NCBI GenBank assembly: GCA_902790635.1
Contig: CADASN010000016.1
Span: forward strand, 1 to 42,780
Direction of reading: 5' to 3'
DNA: 42,780 bases
DNA from: an uncultured Bacteroidia bacterium
Lineage (GTDB): Bacteria > Bacteroidota > Bacteroidia > Bacteroidales > UBA932
The notes under the pieces are model-generated. The model was given only the letters and a program-made list of their open reading frames with translations. It was not told the origin of the DNA and did not search any database. Both the position numbers and the translations under genes were made by a program. Position 1 is the stretch's first letter. Every line of letters begins with the position of its first letter. Of the stretch, positions 1 through 7,359 are shown piece by piece.

Positions 1-202
1 CGCGCAGCATCTTTGCTTGGGCTCGCTGCATCGCCCGGCAGCTTCTTGCTTCCATTCTTTTTTACCTTTTTTTGGTAAACTTTTTTCAGGACGATACATA
101 CCCGTGTTTTCGGTTATTGTTGAAAATCAGCTGTTTTCTTTGCCACAGCTCGCGGTGAATTGATCTATGTAGTAAATCAAATTACTGACTATCAATTAAC
201 AA
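1..202. other. Left-edge region without a recognised gene
   Basis: I see no convincing gene between the window edge and the terminator at 203-241. The first 50 bases are GC-rich, and the rest is AT-rich and full of stops. A minus-strand frame starting at 55 stays open to the edge for only 18 codons and has no recognisable product. The 10-mer CCCGTGTTTT at 101-110 recurs in the terminator stem at 230-239. Confidence 0.4.
61..87 (+). terminator. Weak terminator-like hairpin
   Basis: TTTACC (61-66) pairs with GGTAAA (74-79) around a loop of seven T, followed by a run of six T (81-86). The 6-bp stem is AT-rich and weak. It could end a plus-strand gene lying off the left edge, but no such gene can be seen here. 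Confidence 0.3.
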
Positions 203-241
203 CAAAAACACGGGTGGCGAATTGGAGCACCCGTGTTTTTT
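203..241. terminator. Bidirectional intrinsic terminator
   Basis: A perfect 13-bp stem pairs 204-216 with 228-240 across an 11-nt loop. Five A flank the left arm and six T the right, so either strand gives a GC hairpin followed by a U-run. It lies 55 nt past the stop of the minus-strand lipoprotein gene, so it most likely ends that transcript. It could also stop plus-strand transcription entering from the left. Confidence 0.75.
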
Positions 242-295
242 GTTTTCGCTATGTGTCAGTCGATTCCGCAGCACGCTGTGTGCCCGCGCGCTTCG

Positions 296-562
296 CTAGG
301 TCCGCGGCTTGCCGTCGACAGAGGAAATCCTCACGGTGGCGGATTCGGCGTCTTTGCCCTGATGGATCTCGACATTCTCGTAGATCCAGGAACTGAGCAC
401 GGAGCCGGTGTTGCCGTCAACGATGTCCCAGGTGATGCTGTAGGTACCTTCCACCAGGCCGCCACAGGCTTCATCACCCTTGCCGTAAGACGTGGGGAGG
501 TCACAGGATACAAATCCCAAAAACATGGCAACTAAGCCAGAAAGCCATAGGATTCTCTTCAT
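296..562 (-). CDS. Small hypothetical lipoprotein
   Basis: An 88-aa protein. Residues 1-20 form a lipoprotein signal peptide: MKR, a hydrophobic stretch, then a lipobox ending VSC with the acylated Cys at position 20. The mature part is about 68 residues, predicted to sit at a membrane facing the periplasm or surface. It shows no motif I recognise; WDIVDGNTGSVLSSWIYENV suggests a small beta-rich domain. It starts 99 nt after the stop of the AraC-type regulator gene on the same strand and is followed by a strong terminator, so it may be the last gene of that transcript. No perfect TAnnTTTG box lies directly upstream; TATCTTTT near 637-644 is one mismatch away. Function unknown. Confidence 0.7.
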   Translation of the reverse strand: MKRILWLSGLVAMFLGFVSCDLPTSYGKGDEACGGLVEGTYSITWDIVDGNTGSVLSSWIYENVEIHQGKDAESATVRISSVDGKPRT

Positions 563-661
563 ATTCGCGGTTGTAAATTGGTATTATAACCACCAATATA
601 GATTTTTCTTTGATCAGATATATCGCTTGACCACAAAAAGATAACCGGGAGCACCAGGCCT

Positions 662-1807
662 TTACGCACGATTGCTTTGTTTGTACCATTCGCGGGGCGT
701 GAGACCGGTCTCGCGGGTGAAGACACTGGAGAAGACCACCCCGGAGGTGAAGCCGCAGCGGGTGGCGATCTCATCGATACTGAACTCGGGGTGATTCAAC
801 CTCAGACGCTTGGATTCTTCGATCCGGTAGTGGTTCACAAACTGATAAAAGGTGCAGCCATACTCGTCGTTGATGAACTTCGAAAGGGCATTGCGGTTCA
901 TGTCCAGCGCCTGACCCAGGTCTGAGAGCTGGAAACCGGGGTTGAGATAGGGTTTCTCCCTATTCATCCAATTCTCCAGTTTCTTGCGGAGATCGGCCTG
1001 GGCCGTGCCGGCGGTCTCCAGGTGCTTCTCTTTCTCAATGTGGCGGACCATGGTCCAGGGATCTTTCCTGAAGAGAATCTGTTCGGTGGAGTAAGCCAGC
1101 AGGAAGGCGCTCAGCCACAGCTGCGTAAAGCCTCTTGTGTGGCTGTGTGTGCCGCACATGTACATATAGACCACCCCCACCAGCACCAACATCACCAGAT
1201 AGCGGACAATCCACTGCACATCAATGTTGTCCAGGGTGGAATAATTCTCCTCGCACCAGCTCTTGTAGGCCCGCAGATGAGTGAACAGCATGGCTACAAG
1301 GACAACCGGATACAAGCTGATAAAAGCTTGCAGATTCAGCGGAATCGCGAAATCCAGCGCCACCAGGGCCAGCAGGGGCAACAGTTGCCACAGGGTACGC
1401 TTCCAGTTGAGCCAGCCGGGCCGGAGGGCCTCGGTGGGATAGAGCAGCAGCATCCAGCCCAGCAGGTTGCCGATGAGCAACTCGTGCGTACTGAGCTGGG
1501 AGGCACCCATGTCCATCACATGCCTTGGCGCAGCGATCCATAAAACAAGATAGGCCAAATCAGCCACACCCCAGATGAATAGCGTCCAGGCCCAAACCCT
1601 GCGGAAGCGCAACCCGTCCGTATGCCGGATCATGATCCATAGACAGAAAAACGCAATGGCGGTTGAACCGGCTATGAAGGTCGGCGTAACGATGTTGTCA
1701 AAAATATCAGCCGGGATATAACGGGCCAGCCAGATGCTCACGGCCACACAGACAGTGAGGATGACCGTGAAACGAATGACGGATTTGTATTGGCTGAACC
1801 AATTCAT
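662..1807 (-). CDS. Membrane-bound AraC-family transcriptional regulator
   Basis: A 381-aa protein in two parts. Residues about 10-240 hold roughly seven hydrophobic segments (for example 10-28, 40-60, 72-92, 138-170, 200-219), so the N-terminus is a polytopic membrane domain. The last 95 residues are an AraC-type double helix-turn-helix: a first helix pair around LSDLGQALDMNRNALSKFIN, and a second with the family signature IDEIATRCGF, then FSSVFTRETGLTPREWYK. The layout suggests a membrane sensor acting directly on DNA, but no ligand can be read from sequence. The ATG at 1807 is supported by a promoter about 27 nt upstream (1834-1865). The short lipoprotein gene downstream on the same strand is a candidate co-transcribed partner or target. 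Confidence 0.85.
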   Translation of the reverse strand: MNWFSQYKSVIRFTVILTVCVAVSIWLARYIPADIFDNIVTPTFIAGSTAIAFFCLWIMIRHTDGLRFRRVWAWTLFIWGVADLAYLVLWIAAPRHVMDMGASQLSTHELLIGNLLGWMLLLYPTEALRPGWLNWKRTLWQLLPLLALVALDFAIPLNLQAFISLYPVVLVAMLFTHLRAYKSWCEENYSTLDNIDVQWIVRYLVMLVLVGVVYMYMCGTHSHTRGFTQLWLSAFLLAYSTEQILFRKDPWTMVRHIEKEKHLETAGTAQADLRKKLENWMNREKPYLNPGFQLSDLGQALDMNRNALSKFINDEYGCTFYQFVNHYRIEESKRLRLNHPEFSIDEIATRCGFTSGVVFSSVFTRETGLTPREWYKQSNRA

Positions 1808-1833
1808 GATGCTGGCCGCTTGTTGTGGAAAAA

Positions 1834-1865
1834 CAAAGTTAGAAAAAGATATTGGTTTTTCCCAA
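1834..1865 (-). promoter_or_regulatory. Promoter of the AraC-type regulator gene
   Basis: On the minus strand, TAACTTTG (1841-1834) matches the Bacteroidota -7 consensus TAnnTTTG. A TTG (1865-1863) lies 21 bp upstream as the -33 element. The predicted transcript would have a leader of about 20 nt before the ATG at 1807. Confidence 0.6.
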
Positions 1866-1866
1866 T
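1844..1866 (-). terminator. Possible weak terminator after luxS
   Basis: On the minus strand, ATTGG (1866-1862) pairs with CCAAT (1855-1851) across a 6-nt loop, followed by a T-rich run. The 5-bp stem is weak, and it overlaps the promoter of the next gene, so readthrough is likely. Confidence 0.3.
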
Positions 1867-1890
1867 CGCTTTTTATAGCCCCTGTACAAA

Positions 1891-2385
1891 TTATGCGTCA
1901 GCGAAGGTACGGCCGTCGTCGAGCGTGATCTGGAGTTTGGTGTACTCGCTGTGGAAGTCGTGCTCCAGCCGGTCGAGGTAGCGGGCGCTCTCCCATTTGC
2001 ACATCGGGAGGTCGTGCAGCAGGTAGTTGCCGCACGCCTCGGGACGTGTGGCGGGCACCTCGGTCTGCGTGAGGATCCACTGCAGGCACTCGATCGTGAG
2101 GCGACGCATATCCTCCACGGTGTAGGTCCCGGTCATGATGACGTACATGCCGGTGAGGCAGCCCATGGGGCCGACGTACACCACGTCATCCTTCACAGAA
2201 GAATTGCGGAACCAGGTGGCCATCAAGTGCTCCAGGCTGTGCATGGCGGCCGGGGCGACGGCCGGCTCCCGGTTCGGCTCCGTGATGCGCAAGTCAAAGG
2301 TCGTAAAGCCCTTGTCCACGCGTGAGACATAGATTCCCGGCTTCAGCCGGGTATGGTCAATCGTAAAACTCTGAATAACTTCCAT
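1891..2385 (-). CDS. luxS: S-ribosylhomocysteine lyase LuxS
   Basis: A 164-aa cytoplasmic metalloenzyme of usual LuxS length. It splits S-ribosylhomocysteine into homocysteine and DPD, the precursor of autoinducer-2, in the activated methyl cycle. The signature HSLEHL supplies metal ligands H49 and H53 with E52 between them. GPMGCLTGMY carries the catalytic Cys76, and ACGNYLLHDL supplies the third ligand Cys118. All catalytic and metal residues are present. The gene starts 5 nt after the stop of the secreted GH51 enzyme and has no promoter of its own, so the two are almost certainly co-transcribed. That is an unusual partner for luxS. Confidence 0.95.
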   Translation of the reverse strand: MEVIQSFTIDHTRLKPGIYVSRVDKGFTTFDLRITEPNREPAVAPAAMHSLEHLMATWFRNSSVKDDVVYVGPMGCLTGMYVIMTGTYTVEDMRRLTIECLQWILTQTEVPATRPEACGNYLLHDLPMCKWESARYLDRLEHDFHSEYTKLQITLDDGRTFADA

Positions 2386-2390
2386 ACTAT

Positions 2391-4928
2391 TTACTTTCTA
2401 AAAAGGGTCACAACCCCCGCCGAGAGCGGGTCCAGGGTCAGCGTCACGCTGTCGTCCACGGGCGAAAGCGTTCGCTTTTGGCGGGCGACCGCCCGCTTGT
2501 GCTGCATGTCGTTGGCGGCGGACAGCGAGCCGGGGGCGAAGAACTCGTATTCCGCGCCGGAGAGCGGCCCCCAATTGCCCGTCAGGGTAAGCGCGCAGGG
2601 CCGGTCGGTCGGATTGACGGCCTTGACGATGACGCTGCCGCCGTTCTCCGCCAGGGAGGCGGCGACGCTCAGCTCCTTGCTGTCCCCCGTGTAGGCGAGC
2701 CGCAACGGGGAATAATGGTCGTACCACAGCTCCGTGACGAGGTAGTTGGGGGCGACGAAGAGGTCCTTGTAGTCGAAGTTGATGAAGGCGTTGTTCCAGT
2801 CCGGAGCGTCGGTCCGCCGGATGAACAGGGCGGCGGCGCCCATCGCGACCACGTCGAGGCGTTCGCAGACATTCAGGAATCCGCCCGCGAACAGGCCCGT
2901 GCGCCAATCGGTGCTGTTGAGATTCCACTCGGAGATGAAAAGCTTGATGTTGGGATTCGGGCAGGCGGCGATCAGTCCGGCATAGCGCTCGTACTGCTGC
3001 GCGAGGCGCGCGGGGCCCGAAGCATAGCCGCCCGCCTGCTCGTAGTGGTGCAGGCTCAGGTAGTCGAAGAAACGCCCTGAGCGGTTCAGGAAGGCTTCGT
3101 CCTCGGGAAAACCGCCGCAGGCGATGATCTTGATGGACGGATCGACCTGCCGCAGCGCGACCGAATAGTCGCGCACGCAGCGCTCGTAGCGCTCGATCCC
3201 CATCTCCCACATCTCGTTGTCAATCTCCCAGTACTTGACATTATAGGGCTCGGGATGGCCGTTGGCCGCACGCACGGAGCCCCATTCGCCCGTGGCGGGT
3301 TCGTTGCAGTAGCGCAGCCAGTTGACCGCATTCTGCAGGATCTCGTCGTATTCGGATTCGGGCCGCTCGAAGCCCACGCTCACCACGATCACGGGCTCGC
3401 TGCCGATCTCGCGGCAGAAGCGGATGAACTCGTCGGTGCCGAAGCAGTTCTGGTCGTAGTCCAGCCATTGCCAGTGGTCCCAGCGGCGGCGGGCTTCCTG
3501 CGGGCCGATGCCCCAGCGCCAGTCGTATTGGGCCGCGTAGCCGCCGCCCGGCCAGCGCAGGCAGGTCGGATGCAAGTCCTTGACGGCCTGGAAAATATCC
3601 GGGCGGAATCCTCCCAGCGCCTGTCCCGAGCGGGTGCCCATCGACGCCTGGTCGATCTGCAGGGTGCCGTCTTCGGCGGCGATGGCGAAGTCCGCATCGC
3701 CTTCGAAGGCTCCCCCGTCGAGGGTAAATTCGTACTTTTGCCAGTCGGGCGAAGGGCCGCCCAGCGACTGCCGCACAACCCACTCGCCGCCGCGGCGCAG
3801 GCCCACCGTCAAGCGCGCACGCCCGTCGCCCCGGGCATACACGGAGCCGACGAAGACTTCGCCCGGGCGCACGGCCTGCGGCCCCTGCTGCAGGCCGGAA
3901 AGGCCCCGGGCACGGATCTCCTGGGCGTAGTCCATGTTGACCACGTCGCCCTTGACCAGCCGGAAGGCTGCATCGCCGAAGGATGTCCATTCGGGGGCGA
4001 CATCCGGGACCGCCACTTCTTTGGGCAGCCCCTCGAAGAAGGTCTGCCGGCCGTCTGCGGAGCGGACGCGGATGTTGCGGAAGCGGGCCTCGGTATAATT
4101 TTCCCACAGGGTGACGGCGTTGTGCCTGCGCCCTGTCGGGACGGTCGTGGCGAGGATCCGGCGGCCGTCCCACCACACGGTGATCCGGCGCCCGCGGCAG
4201 CTGACTTTGACGTGGTGCCAGGCCGCCTGGTCCGTCTGCTCCGCCCGCGCCCGTGCCGAGGTAAGCGGTTCCAGCGCGATAACCTTGCGGGTGCGCCCGC
4301 CGAATCCGGCGACCTCCTTCTCCACACGCGTGGCGAGGGAGAATTCGGCGCTGGTCGCCTGCTTCTGGGCCTGCGCGAGGGCCTTGGCCTGGTTGTCGGC
4401 CTCGATCTGCGCGGCCGTCTGCGCCAGGGCGAAACGCTGCCCCTCGAAAGCGGGGTCGTAGAGCCGCAGGAAATAGGGCTCACCGTCCGCCTGGTCCTTG
4501 ACTGCGAGGCGCAGGTCCAGCAGGCCGCCGCTCCAGCGCCGGCCGGGCAGGCGGTAGGCACGCCAGGCGACGTCCATCTCGATGTCATAGCTGTCGGTGT
4601 CCACCTCCGTCAGGGGGATGGGCTGCTCGTAGCGCGTGGGCGAATGCAGGACCCCTTCGTCGTCGGCGAACCAGCCGTCGAAATAGCCGTCGCGCGGCGG
4701 GATGCCGGGATAGTGCTCCGGCTCGAAGGAGCGTCCGTAGATGATCTCCTGCCAGACGCCGTTGTTGGCGGAGAAATAGATATGTTCGAAGAGCTGGCCA
4801 TAGATGAGCGGGTCGATACGCCCGTCCACGTGGCGGGCGTCGATGTCCAGCCGGACGGCGTCCTGGGCGGAAATGCCCGGCGCCAGCAACGCCAGGGAGG
4901 CAGCGAAGAAAAGATTGCGCAAAGTCAT
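2391..4928 (-). CDS. Secreted alpha-L-arabinofuranosidase, GH51
   Basis: An 845-aa exported enzyme with a signal peptide over about residues 1-21, ending GISA. GH51 enzymes release terminal L-arabinofuranose from arabinan, arabinoxylan and pectin side chains. The catalytic barrel is split: its N-terminal part starts at IYGQLFEHIYFS (42-53), and the main part runs from about 440. WEIDNEM gives the acid/base E572, and FISEWN gives the nucleophile E667. Between them, residues about 115-300 look like a LamG/concanavalin-type domain and about 315-435 like a carbohydrate-binding beta-sandwich, a layout common in Bacteroidota GH51 enzymes. A C-terminal beta domain ends the protein. luxS follows 5 nt downstream. 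No SusC/SusD pair lies nearby in the window. Confidence 0.9.
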   Translation of the reverse strand: MTLRNLFFAASLALLAPGISAQDAVRLDIDARHVDGRIDPLIYGQLFEHIYFSANNGVWQEIIYGRSFEPEHYPGIPPRDGYFDGWFADDEGVLHSPTRYEQPIPLTEVDTDSYDIEMDVAWRAYRLPGRRWSGGLLDLRLAVKDQADGEPYFLRLYDPAFEGQRFALAQTAAQIEADNQAKALAQAQKQATSAEFSLATRVEKEVAGFGGRTRKVIALEPLTSARARAEQTDQAAWHHVKVSCRGRRITVWWDGRRILATTVPTGRRHNAVTLWENYTEARFRNIRVRSADGRQTFFEGLPKEVAVPDVAPEWTSFGDAAFRLVKGDVVNMDYAQEIRARGLSGLQQGPQAVRPGEVFVGSVYARGDGRARLTVGLRRGGEWVVRQSLGGPSPDWQKYEFTLDGGAFEGDADFAIAAEDGTLQIDQASMGTRSGQALGGFRPDIFQAVKDLHPTCLRWPGGGYAAQYDWRWGIGPQEARRRWDHWQWLDYDQNCFGTDEFIRFCREIGSEPVIVVSVGFERPESEYDEILQNAVNWLRYCNEPATGEWGSVRAANGHPEPYNVKYWEIDNEMWEMGIERYERCVRDYSVALRQVDPSIKIIACGGFPEDEAFLNRSGRFFDYLSLHHYEQAGGYASGPARLAQQYERYAGLIAACPNPNIKLFISEWNLNSTDWRTGLFAGGFLNVCERLDVVAMGAAALFIRRTDAPDWNNAFINFDYKDLFVAPNYLVTELWYDHYSPLRLAYTGDSKELSVAASLAENGGSVIVKAVNPTDRPCALTLTGNWGPLSGAEYEFFAPGSLSAANDMQHKRAVARQKRTLSPVDDSVTLTLDPLSAGVVTLFRK

Positions 4929-4953
4929 ATCCCGATACGGTTAATCATTTCAA

Positions 4954-4961
4954 CAAAGGTA
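4954..4961 (-). promoter_or_regulatory. Candidate -7 box for the GH51-luxS operon
   Basis: Minus-strand TACCTTTG (4961-4954) matches TAnnTTTG and lies about 25 nt before the ATG at 4928. I see no clear TTG at the -33 position, so this is weaker than the other promoters in the window. Confidence 0.45.
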
Positions 4962-4982
4962 GGAATTTTTTCGTCCGGCATC

Positions 4983-5013
4983 TTTCATCTTGACGACGAA
5001 AAACGTATATTTG
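4983..5013 (+). promoter_or_regulatory. Promoter of the alarmone/phosphatase operon
   Basis: TATATTTG (5006-5013) is a perfect -7 box, with TTTC (4983-4986) 19 bp upstream as a near-match to the -33 element. The ATG of the synthetase gene follows at 5032. It faces the GH51 promoter across about 100 bp. Confidence 0.6.
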
Positions 5014-5031
5014 TAAATTAAGTTATATAGT

Positions 5032-6120
5032 ATGGAGAAATACGGTCTGGACCTGCACGGCTCGCTTTTGCTGGATGAATACCGCGAACTGCGCCCTACC
5101 CTGCTCGTCATGAAGGATCTCGTGCTGGACATCCTTCGCAAGGACATCGCCGACAAGGGCCTGATGGTCACGGCGACGGAGGCCCGCGTCAAGGAGGAGA
5201 AGAGCCTGGCCGGCAAGCTGGAGCTCAAGGGCGCCAAGTACGCCAGCGCCACCGACATCACTGACCTGCTCGGTGCCCGCGTCATCACTTTCTACAGCGA
5301 CGACGTGGACAAGATCGCGGCGATGGTGGAGAACCTGTTCGACATCGACCGTGAGAACTCGGTGGACAAGCGCAAGATGCACCAGCTGGACAGTTTCGGC
5401 TACAACTCCCTCCACTTCATCTGCCGCATCCCGGGACGGCTCTATTCCGACCCGGAGTTCCCCCTGCTCAACGAGATCCGCTTCGAAATCCAGATCCGCA
5501 CCTCCCTGCAGCATGTCTGGGCGACGCTCTACCACGATTCCGGCTACAAGTCCGGCGTGGAGGTGCCCCATATCTATCTCCGGCAGATGAACCGCCTGGC
5601 CGGCATGCTGGAACTGGCCGACGAGCAGTTCTGCCTCATCCGCACCGGCATCAACGACTACCGCCGCCGGGTGCAGTCGCTGGTCGCCGACGGCCACCTG
5701 GAGGGCGTCGCCCTGGACGGCGACAGCTTCAAGAGCTACCTGTCGATGCAGCCCTTCGACGCGCTCAACCGCAAGATCGCCGCGCTCAACCAGGCCGAGA
5801 TCCAGGAAGTCTCGCTCCAGCGCTACCTCCCCATCCTCAAGGCGATGGGCCTGAATACGCTCGGCGACATTGAGAAGATGATCAAGGACTACCACGAAGA
5901 CGCCTACCGGCTCGCCTCCTTCCAGCTCGGCGTGACCGACATCGACATCATCACCTCCGCCGTGGCGCTGCAGAACCTCTGCATCGTGCACATCCTGCGC
6001 AGCGGCCGCGGCAAGCCGGGGCTGACCGCCCTCTACAATACCCTCAACGGCGAATCCCCCGGCAACGCCGCGCTCGCGGAAATGGTTTATAAACAAGCAG
6101 AAAACCTGAAATTGATTTGA
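5032..6120 (+). CDS. RelA/SpoT-type (p)ppGpp synthetase, synthetase domain only
   Basis: A 362-aa cytoplasmic protein with a RelA_SpoT nucleotidyltransferase domain over about residues 20-175. This domain transfers pyrophosphate from ATP to GDP or GTP to make the alarmone (p)ppGpp. The ATP loop RVKEEKSLAGK (52-62) fits RxKxxxSxxxK. D78 in the ITDLLGARVI stretch is the likely metal ligand. FGYNSLHF holds the stacking Tyr124, and FEIQIRT holds Glu152, followed by HVWATLYHDSGYK. All key residues look intact. There is no HD, TGS or ACT domain, so it is not a long Rel. The extra 185 C-terminal residues are helical and unassigned. It is the first gene of a five-gene operon; the next starts 1 nt after its stop. 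Its cognate hydrolase is probably the HD gene two genes downstream. Confidence 0.85.
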   Translation: MEKYGLDLHGSLLLDEYRELRPTLLVMKDLVLDILRKDIADKGLMVTATEARVKEEKSLAGKLELKGAKYASATDITDLLGARVITFYSDDVDKIAAMVENLFDIDRENSVDKRKMHQLDSFGYNSLHFICRIPGRLYSDPEFPLLNEIRFEIQIRTSLQHVWATLYHDSGYKSGVEVPHIYLRQMNRLAGMLELADEQFCLIRTGINDYRRRVQSLVADGHLEGVALDGDSFKSYLSMQPFDALNRKIAALNQAEIQEVSLQRYLPILKAMGLNTLGDIEKMIKDYHEDAYRLASFQLGVTDIDIITSAVALQNLCIVHILRSGRGKPGLTALYNTLNGESPGNAALAEMVYKQAENLKLI

Positions 6121-6121
6121 T

Positions 6122-6772
6122 ATGGACCTCAACGACAAATTCATCATCACCATCAGCCGTGAGCTGGGTTCCGGCGGACGCACCATCGGCCGCCAGCTTG
6201 CCGAAAAACTCGGCGTCCGCTACTGCGACAAGGCGCTCATCCACGGACTGGTCGAAAAGTTCAACCTGACCGCCTACGAGATCGAGAAGATCAAGGGCAA
6301 GAAGCAGAACTGGCTCGCCGACTTCATCGAGCGCGTCGCACCCGTCCCGACGGCCAGGGCCATGTACGGCCCGCATCCGGAGATCGACGAGACTGTGCTC
6401 CCGCACTATACAACTTCCGAAGAAGTCTTTGCCGCGGAGTCCGAGATCCTGCGTGGGCTCGCGGACAAGGAGTCCTGTGTCATCGCCGGTCGCTCCGGCT
6501 TCTTCGTGCTGCAGGACCACCCCAACAAAGTGGACATCTTCATCCGCGCCTCCCTGGAGAACCGGGTCAAGCGCGTGATGCGCAAGCAGGGCCTCAGCGA
6601 GATCGAGGCCCGGACCGTCATCCAGTCCGTGGACGAAGCCCGCGAGAACTACATCAAGCGCTACACCGGGCTCTCCCGCTATGACGCCCGCAACTACGAC
6701 ATCGTCCTCAACGTCGATGACCTGCCCGAGGACAAGGCCGTCGAACTCATCCTCCAATACATCCAGCGATAA
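6122..6772 (+). CDS. Cytidylate-kinase-like family protein
   Basis: A 216-aa cytoplasmic P-loop protein of the cytidylate-kinase-like family. The N-terminal loop ISRELGSGGRTIGRQLAEKL (11-30) is typical of this family: it has a Gly-rich loop with Arg where classical Walker A has Lys. The Cys/Asp in YCDKALIHGL, the VIAGRSGFFVL strand and the late Arg-rich lid region (ENRVKRVMRKQGLSEIEA) also fit. The family is related to CMP kinase, but its substrate is generally unknown. It sits between an alarmone synthetase and an alarmone hydrolase, with 1 nt and -1 nt spacing, which implies tight co-expression. A nucleotide-pool role is inference only. Confidence 0.8.
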   Translation: MDLNDKFIITISRELGSGGRTIGRQLAEKLGVRYCDKALIHGLVEKFNLTAYEIEKIKGKKQNWLADFIERVAPVPTARAMYGPHPEIDETVLPHYTTSEEVFAAESEILRGLADKESCVIAGRSGFFVLQDHPNKVDIFIRASLENRVKRVMRKQGLSEIEARTVIQSVDEARENYIKRYTGLSRYDARNYDIVLNVDDLPEDKAVELILQYIQR

Positions 6773-7350
6773 TGGCCAACAAACCCCTGGACACCATCCT
6801 GTTCGACCGGGCTACCCGCTTTGCGGTCGAGGCACACGCCGGCACGGAGCGCCGCGGGAAAGGATTCCCCTACATCATCCATCCGATGGAAGCGGCGGCC
6901 ATCGTGGCCACCATCACCCCGGATCCCGAGATCCTCGCCGCCGCCATCCTGCATGACGTGGTCGAAGACACGGACTGCACCGTGGATGAGCTCCGCCGGG
7001 AGTTCGGCGACCGGATCGCGGAGCTGGTGGCTTCGGAAAGCGAGGACCCGATGGCGGACCTCTCCGAGGAGGCATCCTGGCACGCCCGCAAGCAAGCGGC
7101 CATCGACCGCCTCGCGCAGGCGCCCCACGACGCCAAGATCGTGGCGATGGGCGACAAGCTCTCCAACATGCGCGCCATCGCCCGCGACCACGAGCAGATC
7201 GGCGACGAGATCTGGAACCTTTTCCACACCAAGGAGAAGAGCGAACACGAATGGCACTACCGCGGCCTGGCCGCTTCGCTCTCCGACCTGTCCGGCACCG
7301 CCGCCTACCGCGAGTTCGTCGCGCTGATCGACGAAGTTTTCAAGCAATAA
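6772..7350 (+). CDS. SpoT-like HD-domain (p)ppGpp hydrolase
   Basis: A 192-aa stand-alone HD phosphohydrolase resembling the hydrolase half of Rel/SpoT and the small alarmone hydrolases (MESH1 type). Visible motifs in order: RRGKGFPYIIHP with His37, then AAAILHDVVEDTD with H61-D62 and E65-D66, then GDKLSNMRAI with D128 and N132. These match the metal and substrate residues of Rel-type hydrolases, which remove pyrophosphate from (p)ppGpp. The start codon overlaps the previous stop by 1 nt, as expected for translational coupling. With the synthetase gene at 5032 it makes a physically split synthetase/hydrolase pair. Other nucleotide substrates cannot be excluded. Confidence 0.85.
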   Translation: MANKPLDTILFDRATRFAVEAHAGTERRGKGFPYIIHPMEAAAIVATITPDPEILAAAILHDVVEDTDCTVDELRREFGDRIAELVASESEDPMADLSEEASWHARKQAAIDRLAQAPHDAKIVAMGDKLSNMRAIARDHEQIGDEIWNLFHTKEKSEHEWHYRGLAASLSDLSGTAAYREFVALIDEVFKQ

Positions 7351-7359
7351 CACACCCCC

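Noticed and set aside
1-55. Minus-strand frame of 18 codons running off the left edge
   Set aside because: It is too short to recognise, with no promoter box upstream. It may be the start of a gene or chance.
2450-2500. GC-rich inverted repeats within the GH51 3' end as another palindromic element
   Set aside because: Short hairpins such as GCGGGCG/CGCCCGC occur, but there are no terminal inverted repeats and no match to the ribF element core. They can be chance in GC-rich coding DNA.
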